From: Dermacoccus nishinomiyaensis
GTDB taxonomy: Bacteria > Actinomycetota > Actinomycetes > Actinomycetales > Dermatophilaceae
DNA: 64,000 nucleotides
Direction: 5' to 3'
NCBI RefSeq assembly: GCF_900447535.1
Contig: NZ_UFXX01000001.1
Coordinates: 248,001 to 312,000 of the forward strand
This document shows positions 34,201-42,100 of the stretch, piece by piece. Within the stretch, counting starts at the first letter, position 1; each line of letters starts with the position of its first letter. The notes beneath the pieces were generated by a model, which ran no database searches, had not been told where the DNA came from, and saw only the letters and a list, made by a program, of their open reading frames with translations. The position numbers and the translations under genes were made by a program.

Positions 34201-34826
34201 TGGAGCACCCCATCCACACCCTGGCCGACGGCGCGGCCTCGCCCGCGCTCACCTCACGTCTCGACGCCGGTATCGCCGCGTGGGTGCAGCTCGTCGACGC
34301 CGTGCGCGAGGCGGCGCTGCACGCGCAGGTCGTCGCCGCGGGGGAGGCGGTGACGAACGCGCTCACCGGCGGACACAAGATCCTCGTCGCCGGCAACGGC
34401 GGCTCCGCGGCGATCGCCTCGCACGTCGCCGCGGAGTTCCTCGGCAAGTGCGTCCACGACCGTGCGCCGCTGCCGGCGATCAACCTCGCCGAGAGCTTGT
34501 CGTCGGTCACGGCCATCGGCAACGACTACGGCTACGAGCAGGTGTTCGTCCGCGGCGTGCGCGGCCTCGGGCGCGCGGGCGACGTCTACGTCGCGATGTC
34601 GACGAGCGGACGCAGCCCCAACATCGTCGCGTCCCTGGCCGCAGCGCGCGAGCTCGGGATCACGACGATCGCGATGACGGGCGCCGGGGGAGAGCACCTG
34701 CGCGACGACGTCGACCACCTCCTCGTCGTGCCCTCGCACGAGACGCCGCGCATCCAGGAGGTCCACATGCTGTGGGCGCACGCGTGGTGCGAGGCCGTCG
34801 ACGATCTCAGCCAGCCCGGCGCGTGA
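34200..34826 (+). CDS. gmhA: sedoheptulose 7-phosphate isomerase
   Basis: A 208-aa SIS-domain isomerase converting sedoheptulose 7-phosphate to D-glycero-D-manno-heptose 7-phosphate, the entry to nucleotide-heptose synthesis. Phosphate-binding SIS motifs are visible: VAGNGGSAAIASHVAAEF, NLAESLSSVTAIGNDYGYE and VAMSTSGRSPNIVASLAAA, then ETPRIQEVHMLWAH with the metal/catalytic His. ATG 34200 follows GGAGG and overlaps the hddA stop; a reading six codons longer is less likely. It is coupled to gmhB by a GTGA overlap. Confidence 0.95.
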   Translation: MEHPIHTLADGAASPALTSRLDAGIAAWVQLVDAVREAALHAQVVAAGEAVTNALTGGHKILVAGNGGSAAIASHVAAEFLGKCVHDRAPLPAINLAESLSSVTAIGNDYGYEQVFVRGVRGLGRAGDVYVAMSTSGRSPNIVASLAAARELGITTIAMTGAGGEHLRDDVDHLLVVPSHETPRIQEVHMLWAHAWCEAVDDLSQPGA

Positions 34827-35392
34827 GCCCCGATCCGAGCGGACGCACCCACACGCGCCTGCCGCGTCCCGGGGCCGGCGCCCCGTACGACGTCGTCCTG
34901 CTCGATCGTGACGGCACACTCAACGCCCTCGCCCCCGGGTATCGCACGCCCGACGACTTCGCGCTCCTGCCGGGGGCCGTCGACGCGGTGGCGCGCCTGA
35001 GTGCTGCGGGCTGCGCGATCGTCGTCGTCACCAACCAGCAGGGCCTCGCGACGGGACGGCTGACGTGGGCGCAGCTGAGCGCCGTCAACGCCCGGCTGAT
35101 CGCCGAGGTCGAGGCCGCCGGCGGCCGCATCGACGACGTCCGCCTCTGCCCGCACGCGGCCGACACCTGCGTGTGCCGCAAGCCGGCGCCCGGCCTGCTG
35201 TGCGCGCTGTTCGACGAGAATCCGCACGTGTCGCGCGAGCGCAGCGTCATGGTCGGTGACGCCGAGACGGATGCCGCAGCCGCCACAGCCGCGCGGGTGG
35301 CGTTCATGCGATGCGAGCCGACGATCGGGCTCGCCGGCGTGGTCGATTCGCTCGTCGATGACGAAACGGGCACAATTCCATCTCGTTGGTGA
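34823..35392 (+). CDS. gmhB: D-glycero-D-manno-heptose 1,7-bisphosphate 7-phosphatase
   Basis: A 189-aa HAD phosphatase that removes the 7-phosphate. The nucleophile motif is VVLLDRDGTLNALAPGY (DxDGT), motif II is VVVTNQQGLATGRL, and the GmhB zinc loop CPHAADTCVCRKPAP (Cys-x-His-x5-Cys-x-Cys) is present, with the motif III Lys in it and GDAETDAAAA as motif IV. GTG 34823 overlaps the gmhA stop. The Zn loop separates it from histidinol phosphatases. Its product would need a guanylyl- or adenylyltransferase to make nucleotide-heptose. Confidence 0.93.
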   Translation: MSPDPSGRTHTRLPRPGAGAPYDVVLLDRDGTLNALAPGYRTPDDFALLPGAVDAVARLSAAGCAIVVVTNQQGLATGRLTWAQLSAVNARLIAEVEAAGGRIDDVRLCPHAADTCVCRKPAPGLLCALFDENPHVSRERSVMVGDAETDAAAATAARVAFMRCEPTIGLAGVVDSLVDDETGTIPSRW

Positions 35393-35464
35393 AACCGGTC
35401 ACATTGCCCCTGCTGCAGGTGTTACCGTCGCGTAAGTTCCAGTCCCTGCCTAGGAGGCTCTCCC

Positions 35465-36538
35465 GTGCGCAAAGCCGCAGTCATGATCGGATTCGGTGCG
35501 TTCTTCCTGACGTTGGCGCTCCTGATGCGGTTCTACGCGTACCCGAAGCTGGCCGTGATCCCGAGTGATCAGAATACCCAGCAGACGGTCACCGACGATC
35601 ACGCCAGCTACTTCGACGCCGACACGGTCAAGCCGGGGTCGGGCAAGATCATCACGAAGGCGACCGTCGTCGCCAACAAGGAGATGACGAAGAAGGCCTC
35701 CAAGGAGCTCGGCCGCGACGTCATCGTCATCGACCAGTGGCAGACGACGGACAACGTCAACGACAAGGGCCAGACGGCGTCGCCGCCGATGGATGCCTCG
35801 ACGCAGCAGTACGCCGTCGACAAGTCCTCGGGTGAGGCCGTCAAGTGGAGCGGCAACATGCTCGACGGCAAGCCCACCAACTACGAGGGCCAGACGATCA
35901 AGTTCCCGTTCCAGGTCGACAAGAACAAGACCTACCGCTACTGGGACTCGACGCTCGGCAAGGCCGTCCCGATGAAGTACGCGGGTTCTGAGGACATCAA
36001 GGGTCTGAAGACGTACAAGTTCACGCAGACGATCCCGAAGACGAAGTTCACGACGATGGACGTCCCGGGTGAGGTCTTCGGTCTGCCCAAGGGTTCGAAG
36101 CTCGCCGACCGGTACTACACGAACGACCGCACGGTGTGGGTCGAGCCGGAGACGGGCGTCATGATGAAGCTGCAGGAGAAGCAGCACCAGACGCTCGAGG
36201 TGCCGAACGCGAAGCCCGTCGACGCGATGCTCACCACCTCGACGATGACCGACGAGACGATCAAGAAGAACGTCGACGACTACAAGACGAAGTCGAGCCA
36301 GCTCAAGATCCTGCGCCTGTGGGCTCCGCTGCTGCTCGGTCTGCTCGGTCTGTTCGCGCTGCTGCTCGGCCTGTTCGTCTCGCTGCGTGCCGGCCGTGAG
36401 CGTCGCGCCGCCCGCCATGAGCGCCGTGACGAGCGCGAGGTAGACGACGTGCGCCACGACGACGACTCCACGCTCGTGTTCGGTGACCACCCGCAGTCGC
36501 GTGGCGCGCACTCCGCCGATGAGCGGGGCCAGTACTGA
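35465..36538 (+). CDS. DUF3068 (PorA-family) membrane-anchored protein
   Basis: A 357-aa protein with a membrane segment at each end: FGAFFLTLALLMRFYAYP near the N-terminus and LWAPLLLGLLGLFALLLGLF near residue 285. The 240-residue extracytoplasmic part between them is rich in Lys, Thr and Asp and contains YYTNDRTVWVEPETGVM, a DUF3068 hallmark. The tail after residue 305 is charged. The family is annotated PorA-like in Corynebacteriales, but a porin role is not established outside it. GTG 35465 follows a perfect AGGAGG. The next gene (36541) starts 2 nt after its stop. Confidence 0.85.
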   Translation: MRKAAVMIGFGAFFLTLALLMRFYAYPKLAVIPSDQNTQQTVTDDHASYFDADTVKPGSGKIITKATVVANKEMTKKASKELGRDVIVIDQWQTTDNVNDKGQTASPPMDASTQQYAVDKSSGEAVKWSGNMLDGKPTNYEGQTIKFPFQVDKNKTYRYWDSTLGKAVPMKYAGSEDIKGLKTYKFTQTIPKTKFTTMDVPGEVFGLPKGSKLADRYYTNDRTVWVEPETGVMMKLQEKQHQTLEVPNAKPVDAMLTTSTMTDETIKKNVDDYKTKSSQLKILRLWAPLLLGLLGLFALLLGLFVSLRAGRERRAARHERRDEREVDDVRHDDDSTLVFGDHPQSRGAHSADERGQY

Positions 36539-36540
36539 GC

Positions 36541-37524
36541 ATGCGGATCGTCATCACGGGAGGTGCGGGCTTCCTCGGCTCGCACCTGTCCGAGACGCTC
36601 GTCGCACGCGGTCACGAGGTCGTCGCCGTCGACAACCTCGTGACCGGGCGCCGCGCGAACGTCACGCAGCTGGAGGCTTCAGGTCGTTTCGAGCTGATCG
36701 AGCACGACGTGACGGAGCCCTTCGACGTCGGCGGTGACGTCGACGGCATCCTCCACTTCGCGTCGGCGGCTTCACCGGTCGACTACCTGAAGCTGCCGAT
36801 CGAGACGCTGCGCGTCGGTTCGCAGGGCACGCAGAACGCGCTCGAACTCGCGGTGCGCAAGGGCGCCCGGCTCGTGTTCGCCTCGACGTCCGAGGTGTAC
36901 GGCGACCCTCAGGTGCACCCGCAGCCCGAGACGTACTGGGGTCATGTCAACCCGGTCGGCCCGCGCGGCGTCTACGACGAGGCCAAGCGATATGCGGAAG
37001 CGCTCGTGCTCGCTTACCGCGAGGCGCGCGGGGTCGATGCCGGCATCGTGCGCATCTTCAACACGTTCGGCCCGCGCATGCGGCCCAACGACGGTCGCGC
37101 CATCCCGAACTTCGTCCGCCAGGCCCTCGCCGGTGAGCCGGTCACGGTCAGTGGCGACGGTGATCAGACGCGGTCCATCTGCTACGTCGACGACCTCGTC
37201 GCGGCCATCCTCGCGATGCTGCTCGAGACGCACGACCCCGGCCCGGTCAACATCGGCAACCCGCACGAGATCTCGATGCGCGACCTCGCGCAGTGGATCA
37301 TCGAGCTGGCGGGGTCATCCTCGACACTCGAGTTCATCGAGCGCCCCACGGACGATCCGTCGGTCCGTCGCCCCGACACGACGAAGGCGCAGCGCCTGCT
37401 CGGCTGGTCACCGCAGGTGCCCGTGGAGACCGGGCTGCAGCGCACCATCGAGTGGTTTCGCACCGAGGCCGCGTCGACTCCGGTCCTGACACCCGGTCAG
37501 ACCGAGGAGATCCTCAACCGCTGA
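36541..37524 (+). CDS. NAD-dependent epimerase/dehydratase, UDP-glucuronate decarboxylase-like
   Basis: A 327-aa extended short-chain dehydrogenase. It has the NAD-binding ITGGAGFLGSHLSETL, the UXS-type HFASAASPVDYLKLPIETL, the catalytic Ser in FASTSEVYGDPQVHPQPE and the YxxxK in GVYDEAKRYAEAL (Tyr/Lys). NTFGPRMRPNDGRAIPNF and RSICYVDDLV also match UDP-xylose synthases. It probably converts UDP-glucuronate to UDP-xylose, giving a pentose donor for the glycan. A dTDP-glucose dehydratase is less likely because the UXS motifs fit closely. It is co-transcribed with the DUF3068 gene. Confidence 0.88.
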   Translation: MRIVITGGAGFLGSHLSETLVARGHEVVAVDNLVTGRRANVTQLEASGRFELIEHDVTEPFDVGGDVDGILHFASAASPVDYLKLPIETLRVGSQGTQNALELAVRKGARLVFASTSEVYGDPQVHPQPETYWGHVNPVGPRGVYDEAKRYAEALVLAYREARGVDAGIVRIFNTFGPRMRPNDGRAIPNFVRQALAGEPVTVSGDGDQTRSICYVDDLVAAILAMLLETHDPGPVNIGNPHEISMRDLAQWIIELAGSSSTLEFIERPTDDPSVRRPDTTKAQRLLGWSPQVPVETGLQRTIEWFRTEAASTPVLTPGQTEEILNR

Positions 37525-37576
37525 CGCGATCCCGGCCGCGGCCGACCCTGTTGGCGGTATTCGCGCGACGCACCCT

Positions 37577-38386
37577 TCAGGCAGGTCTGCGGCCGGCGAG
37601 GATGAGCGTGCCCGGCACGAGCCGTCCGCGCAGGGGGCTCCAGCCACCCCAGGTCGACTTGTTCGACTCCTTCCACGGCAGTTCGCGTAACTGCTCGAGT
37701 ACGAGCCCGGCGTCGAGCAGTTCGCGCACGCGCTGCTCGAGAGTGCGGTGGTGCTCGGCGTAGACGACGTCGTCGCCCGCCGCCTCGGCGTAGGGCGTCG
37801 TGTCGAAGTACGAGTGCTGGATCGTCAGCCCGGCGGCGTCGGGCACATCGGGCAGGCTCCAGCGGACGGGGTGCGTCGTCGAGAACGCGACAAGCCCGCC
37901 TGGGCGCGTGACGCGCGCCAGTTCCCGCATGAGGGCCGAGGTGTCGGCGATGAACGGAACCGCGCCGAAAGCCGAGAAGACGACGTCGAAGGAGGCGTCC
38001 GCGAACGGCAGTCGGCTCGCGTCGCACTGCACGAGCGGCAGTGACGTGCCGGTGCGGGCGTCGAGTTGCACGGCCGTGCGCAGCATCCCGCCGGACAGGT
38101 CCGTCGCGACGACGCGTGCACCCTGCCTGGCGCACCAGCGTCCGGCCTGCGCGGCGCCGGCACCGAACTCGAGGAGGTCGCGGCCCGCGAGCCCGCTCGG
38201 CTCGCCGAGGACGTGGAGCTCGTCCTCGCGCCACCCCTCCGGCCCCCAGACGAACTCGGCGTCACCGAGGAAGGCGCCGTGCTCGTCGAGATAGTCGCGC
38301 GCCTCGGCGTCCCACCACGAGCGATTTCCGCGGGCGGAGGAGGCTGCGTCGACGTCGAAGCGTCCGGCACGGTCGGGGGTCTGCAT
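37577..38386 (-). CDS. class I SAM-dependent methyltransferase (divergent to rpsA)
   Basis: A 269-aa Methyltransf_11 protein. Motif I is LLEFGAGAAQAGRWCA (about 70-85), the acidic step is VVATDLSGGML, and FDVVFSAFGAVPFIAD with VTRPGGLVAFSTTHPVRW completes the fold. NRSWWDAEARDYLDEHGAFL near the N-terminus is typical of the methyltransferase often found next to rpsA in actinobacteria. The substrate is unknown. TAGCGT ends 6 nt before the ATG, so the transcript is probably leaderless. Confidence 0.88.
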   Translation of the reverse strand: MQTPDRAGRFDVDAASSARGNRSWWDAEARDYLDEHGAFLGDAEFVWGPEGWREDELHVLGEPSGLAGRDLLEFGAGAAQAGRWCARQGARVVATDLSGGMLRTAVQLDARTGTSLPLVQCDASRLPFADASFDVVFSAFGAVPFIADTSALMRELARVTRPGGLVAFSTTHPVRWSLPDVPDAAGLTIQHSYFDTTPYAEAAGDDVVYAEHHRTLEQRVRELLDAGLVLEQLRELPWKESNKSTWGGWSPLRGRLVPGTLILAGRRPA

Positions 38387-38392
38387 GAACCC

Positions 38393-38398
38393 ACGCTA
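38393..38398 (-). promoter_or_regulatory. -10 box of the rpsA-divergent methyltransferase, leaderless
   Basis: TAGCGT on the minus strand ends 6 nt before ATG 38386. Confidence 0.5.
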
Positions 38399-38413
38399 CG
38401 ATGCCCTTCCCAT

Positions 38414-38443
38414 TTGGCCCTGATCGCCCCGCGTGCCTAGGAT
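38414..38443 (+). promoter_or_regulatory. rpsA promoter
   Basis: TTGGCC (38414-38419) and TAGGAT (38438-38443) are 18 bp apart. They predict a start near 38450 and a leader of about 157 nt before rpsA. The rest of the leader shows no clear ribosome-binding site or riboswitch. Confidence 0.45.
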
Positions 38444-38606
38444 GAGAGGGCGTGTCGTACGTGCCCACGCTCCCCGTTGCTCGCAGACGGGGCCGGGCGC
38501 GCCCGAGACGTTGTTCGATTTGTCCGCAGAGGCGGTCCACCTGCGCGCGTTGTCGTGCCCGATGGTCTCGCCTCCCGAATTGCCCACCGAAAGTTACTTC
38601 TTACAC

Positions 38607-40106
38607 ATGACTTCCACCACCACGTCCCCGATCGCTGTCAACGACATCGGTTCGGAGGAGGAGCTGCTCGCCGCGATCGACGCGACGATCAAGCACTTCA
38701 ACGACGGCGACATCGTCGAAGGTGTCATCGTCAAGGTCGACCGTGACGAGGTTCTCCTCGACATCGGTTACAAGACCGAGGGTGTCATCCCCTCGCGCGA
38801 GCTCTCGATCAAGCACGACGTCGACCCGGGCGAGGTCGTCAAGGTCGGCGACGACGTCGAGGCTCTCGTCCTCCAGAAGGAGGACAAGGAAGGCCGCCTG
38901 ATCCTGTCCAAGAAGCGTGCGCAGTACGAGCGCGCCTGGGGCACGATCGAGCAGATCAAGGAAGACGACGGCGTCGTCACCGGTACGGTCATCGAGGTCG
39001 TCAAGGGTGGTCTCATCCTCGACATCGGCCTGCGCGGCTTCCTCCCTGCGTCGCTGGTGGAGATGCGTCGTGTCCGCGACCTGCAGCCGTACGTCGGCAA
39101 GGAGATCGAGGCCAAGATCATCGAGCTCGACAAGAACCGCAACAACGTGGTCCTGTCGCGTCGTGCGTGGCTCGAGCAGACGCAGTCCGAGGTTCGCACG
39201 ACGTTCCTCAAGGAGCTGCAGAAGGGCCAGGTCCGCTCCGGCGTCGTGTCCTCGATCGTCAACTTCGGTGCGTTCGTGGACCTCGGTGGCGTCGACGGTC
39301 TCGTCCACGTCTCCGAGCTGTCCTGGAAGCACATCGACCACCCGTCCGAGGTCGTCGAGGTCGGTCAGGAAGTCACCGTCGAGGTGCTCGACGTCGACAT
39401 GGACCGCGAGCGCGTCTCGCTGTCGCTCAAGGCGACGCAGGAAGACCCGTGGCAGCACTTCGCTCGCACGCACGCCATCGGCCAGGTCGTGCCGGGCAAG
39501 GTCACGAAGCTCGTCCCGTTCGGTGCGTTCGTGCGCGTCGAGGACGGTATCGAGGGTCTCGTCCACATCTCCGAGCTCGCCGAGCGTCACGTCGAGCTGC
39601 CCGAGCAGGTCGTCACCGTCGGTACCGACATCTTCGTCAAGGTCATCGACATCGACCTCGAGCGTCGTCGCATCTCCCTGTCGCTGAAGCAGGCGAACGA
39701 GGACGGCGCTGCCGCCTCCGAGTTCGACCCGACGCTGTACGGCATGGCTGCGGAGTACGACGAGCAGGGCAACTACAAGTACCCCGAGGGCTTCGACCCG
39801 GAGACGAACGAGTGGCTCGAGGGCTTCGACGCGCAGCGTGAGAAGTGGGAGAAGCAGTACGCCGAGGCCCACTCGCGCTGGGAGGCCCACCAGGCCCAGA
39901 TCGAGCAGGCCCGCAAGGACGACGCCGAAGCTGCGGCGTCCGGTGAGACCGCCCCGACGTCGTACTCGTCGTCGAACTCGGGCTCGAGCTCGCAGGGTTC
40001 GTCCTCCTCGTCGTCGAGCTCCAGCTCGAGCTCGGCTCCGGCCGAAGGCACCCTCGCCTCCGACGAGGCGCTGGCTGCTCTGCGCGAGAAGCTCACGGGC
40101 AACTGA
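38607..40106 (+). CDS. rpsA: 30S ribosomal protein S1
   Basis: A 499-aa RNA-binding ribosomal protein with four S1 domains (about 38-105, 125-190, 210-280, 295-365), each with the VxxGxVxxVxxxGxFVxL-type pattern. Examples are GDIVEGVIVKVDRDEVLLDI, SSIVNFGAFVDLGGVDGLVH and TKLVPFGAFVRVEDGIEGLV. Actinobacterial S1 has four domains against six in E. coli. The C-terminal third is acidic, with a serine-rich stretch at about 450-477 before a conserved-looking LASDEALAALREKL end. ATG 38607 lacks a strong ribosome-binding site, as is common for S1. A long reading upstream from 38433 is rejected because it lies in the leader. Confidence 0.97.
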   Translation: MTSTTTSPIAVNDIGSEEELLAAIDATIKHFNDGDIVEGVIVKVDRDEVLLDIGYKTEGVIPSRELSIKHDVDPGEVVKVGDDVEALVLQKEDKEGRLILSKKRAQYERAWGTIEQIKEDDGVVTGTVIEVVKGGLILDIGLRGFLPASLVEMRRVRDLQPYVGKEIEAKIIELDKNRNNVVLSRRAWLEQTQSEVRTTFLKELQKGQVRSGVVSSIVNFGAFVDLGGVDGLVHVSELSWKHIDHPSEVVEVGQEVTVEVLDVDMDRERVSLSLKATQEDPWQHFARTHAIGQVVPGKVTKLVPFGAFVRVEDGIEGLVHISELAERHVELPEQVVTVGTDIFVKVIDIDLERRRISLSLKQANEDGAAASEFDPTLYGMAAEYDEQGNYKYPEGFDPETNEWLEGFDAQREKWEKQYAEAHSRWEAHQAQIEQARKDDAEAAASGETAPTSYSSSNSGSSSQGSSSSSSSSSSSSAPAEGTLASDEALAALREKLTGN

Positions 40107-40120
40107 TCCACGCGATCAGC

Positions 40121-40138
40121 TGAGAGCCACGGCTCTCA
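40121..40138 (+). repeat. TGAGAGCC hairpin after rpsA
   Basis: TGAGAGCC-AC-GGCTCTCA. A similar core recurs at 52191-52223 and 63099-63137. Confidence 0.45.
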
Positions 40139-40147
40139 CCCGCTGAA

Positions 40148-40183
40148 CGTCGGCCCCTCTCACTGCGGTGAGGGGGGCCGACG
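40148..40183 (+). terminator. strong intrinsic terminator after rpsA
   Basis: A 16-bp stem (40148-40163 with 40168-40183) with one G-U pair around a TGCG loop, 41 nt after the rpsA stop. Confidence 0.8.
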
Positions 40184-40205
40184 GCGTTGTCGGGGCACGG
40201 GTCGG

Positions 40206-40211
40206 TAGGCT
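40206..40211 (+). promoter_or_regulatory. cobK -10 box, leaderless
   Basis: TAGGCT ends 6 nt before GTG 40218. Confidence 0.5.
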
Positions 40212-40217
40212 GCGGGC

Positions 40218-40961
40218 GTGTCATCGACGAAGGTGCTCGTCCTCGGCGGAACGAGTGAAGCCCGCGCTCTCGCAGCACGCCTCGACGAGCTGGGGATCGC
40301 GTTCGTCAGTTCCTTGGCCGGGCGCGTGTCGCGGCCAAGGCTGCCGGTCGGCGACGTCAGGATCGGCGGGTTCGGCGGCGTCGCAGGGCTGACGGCGACG
40401 CTGCGCGACGACCGCTTCACGCACGTCGTCGACGCGACGCACCCGTTCGCGGTCACGATGCGTTCCCACGCGGTGGCTGCCTGCGCGGCCGCCGACGTCC
40501 CGCTCGTGCGCCTCGCGCGCCCCGGTTGGCGTGAGCACCCGGATGCGCCCACCTGGCACTGGGTCAGCACCTACGCCGGCGCGCGGGCGCTCGTCGACGC
40601 GCAAGGGTGGCGTCGACCGTTCGTGACCACAGGGCGTCAGACACTCGAGCACTACCGCGGTTGGGACGACAAGGCCGCGCTCGTGCGCATCGTCGAACCG
40701 CTCGACATCCCCGCGCCGCCCGCGTGGACGGTGTTGCACACCCGCGGCCCGTTCGACGTCGACACCGAGATCGCGACGATGCGGGAGCACGCCGTCGACG
40801 TCGTCCTGACGAAGGACTCCGGCGGCAGCTACACCGCCGCGAAGCTCACCGCAGCACGCGAACTCGGCGTCCCCGTCGTCGTCGTCGCACGGCCCGCGGC
40901 ACCGGCCGGGCTGCGTGAGGTGAGCACGCTCGACGAGGTCGTGACGTTCCTGCGGAGCTGA
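40218..40961 (+). CDS. cobK: precorrin-6A reductase
   Basis: A 247-aa NADPH-dependent enzyme that reduces precorrin-6A to precorrin-6B in corrin-ring synthesis. Characteristic blocks are VLVLGGTSEARALAARL at the N-terminus, SSLAGRVSRPRLP, the VDATHPFAVTMRSHAVAAC active-site region and FVTTGRQTLEHY, then VVLTKDSGGSYTAAKLTAAR. It is monocistronic, set apart from the other cob genes by its own leaderless promoter and by a terminator downstream. It converges on cobD. Confidence 0.95.
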   Translation: MSSTKVLVLGGTSEARALAARLDELGIAFVSSLAGRVSRPRLPVGDVRIGGFGGVAGLTATLRDDRFTHVVDATHPFAVTMRSHAVAACAAADVPLVRLARPGWREHPDAPTWHWVSTYAGARALVDAQGWRRPFVTTGRQTLEHYRGWDDKAALVRIVEPLDIPAPPAWTVLHTRGPFDVDTEIATMREHAVDVVLTKDSGGSYTAAKLTAARELGVPVVVVARPAAPAGLREVSTLDEVVTFLRS

Positions 40962-40995
40962 CGAGCGGGGCTGTTCCTGCGTTCGAATACGCGCG

Positions 40996-41025
40996 CGGTT
41001 CGGCTGTGCCCGCACACGCGAACCG
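40996..41025. terminator. terminator between convergent cobK and cobD
   Basis: CGGTTCG and CGAACCG form an outer stem, TGTG-CCCG-CACA an inner one, with a 2x2 internal loop. It ends 2 nt before the cobD stop codon. Confidence 0.6.
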
Positions 41026-41026
41026 G

Positions 41027-42100
41027 TCAGTTCATCGTGCGACGCCGCGCGAGGAGACGCGCGCCGAGCGCGAGGACGAGGACCGTGCGTCCGACGCGTC
41101 GGGTGAGCCGTACCGCACGCGGGATGTCAGTGACGTCGACCGCGCGTCCGTCGCCGAGTTCACCGCGATGCTCGGTGCGGCCGGCGTACACGTTCGTCCC
41201 GCCGAGGCGCACCCCGAGTGCGCCCGCGGCGGCGGCCTCGACGGGCCCGGCGTTGGGGCTCGGATGCGCGGGGGCGTCACGGCGGACGGCGCGCACGACG
41301 TCGCGCACGCGCGACGGCTCGCCCGCCACGACACAGCTGATCGCCGTCGCGAGCACGCTCACACGGGCCGGAACGGCGTTGAGGACGTCGTCGAATCGTG
41401 CCGCGGCCCAACCGAACTGCTCGAGCCGCTCGGTCCGGTGCCCGATCATCGCGTCAAGCGTGTTGGCGCAGCGGTGCAGCACGACACCAGGCGCCCCGAA
41501 CCCCGCGCCCCAGACGAGGGTTGCCGCGACGGCATCCGACTGGTTCTCGGCAAGCGACTCGACGACGGCCCGGGCCATCTCGTCGGGGCCTGCCTGCGAC
41601 GTGTCGCGTCCGACGAGCGAGCGAATGCGGTGACGAGCGCCGTCGAGGTCGTCCGCAGCGAGCAGGTCGTGCACCGCCATCGCCTCGCGCTCCAGCGAAC
41701 GTCCGCCGAGGGCCGCCCACGTCACCAGCGCCGTGATGAGGGTGCGCGTCAGCGGCCGGCGTCGATCGAAAACGAGCGCACCGGCGACCGGCGGAGCGAG
41801 CGTCACGACGAGATACGCGATGCCCCGCGAGCGTCGCGGCGCCCACAGCCGGTGCTCGCAGGTGGCCGCCCAGCCACCGAACCAGGCGACGGGGTGATGC
41901 CGGGCCGGGTCACCCCAGCGCCGGTCGGCGAGATACCCGAGCGCCACACCGGCCGCGATCGGATCCCAGCCGGCGCTCGCGCGCGCTGTCCGCGTCACAA
42001 GCCCTGTCCGCGTCAAGAACCTTGGCGCGGCGGTGGTCGTCGCGCCGCGCGAGACCGCACCGTCGAGGTGCGCCATTTGCGTGAGTAGAAGGCCGGTCAC
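41027..42100 (-). CDS. cobD: adenosylcobinamide-phosphate synthase (CbiB/CobD)
   Basis: A 357-aa integral membrane protein that attaches aminopropanol (phosphate) to adenosylcobyric acid. Family blocks are PIAAGVALGYLADRRWGDP, ARHHPVAWFGGW, ESLAENQSDAVAATLVWG with the conserved Glu/Asn, RCANTLDAMIGHR and SPNAGPVEAAAAGALGVRLGG. The N-terminal ~45 residues extend beyond the usual start. GTG 42100 is chosen for the GTGA overlap with cobU, but ATG 42076 or an internal GTG could be used. It is last in the riboswitch-led operon. Confidence 0.92.
   Translation of the reverse strand: MTGLLLTQMAHLDGAVSRGATTTAAPRFLTRTGLVTRTARASAGWDPIAAGVALGYLADRRWGDPARHHPVAWFGGWAATCEHRLWAPRRSRGIAYLVVTLAPPVAGALVFDRRRPLTRTLITALVTWAALGGRSLEREAMAVHDLLAADDLDGARHRIRSLVGRDTSQAGPDEMARAVVESLAENQSDAVAATLVWGAGFGAPGVVLHRCANTLDAMIGHRTERLEQFGWAAARFDDVLNAVPARVSVLATAISCVVAGEPSRVRDVVRAVRRDAPAHPSPNAGPVEAAAAGALGVRLGGTNVYAGRTEHRGELGDGRAVDVTDIPRAVRLTRRVGRTVLVLALGARLLARRRTMN

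Noticed and set aside
38433-38606. N-terminal extension of RpsA
   Set aside because: Lies in the predicted 5' leader downstream of the rpsA -10 box and has no S1 features.
39960-40040. Serine-coding tract as a microsatellite or CRISPR-like repeat
   Set aside because: Codons are mixed and irregular, with no fixed repeat unit or spacers.
40981-40992. GTTCGAAT, a tRNA T-loop-like sequence near cobK
   Set aside because: No acceptor, D or anticodon arms can be folded around it; the bases belong to the convergent terminator region.
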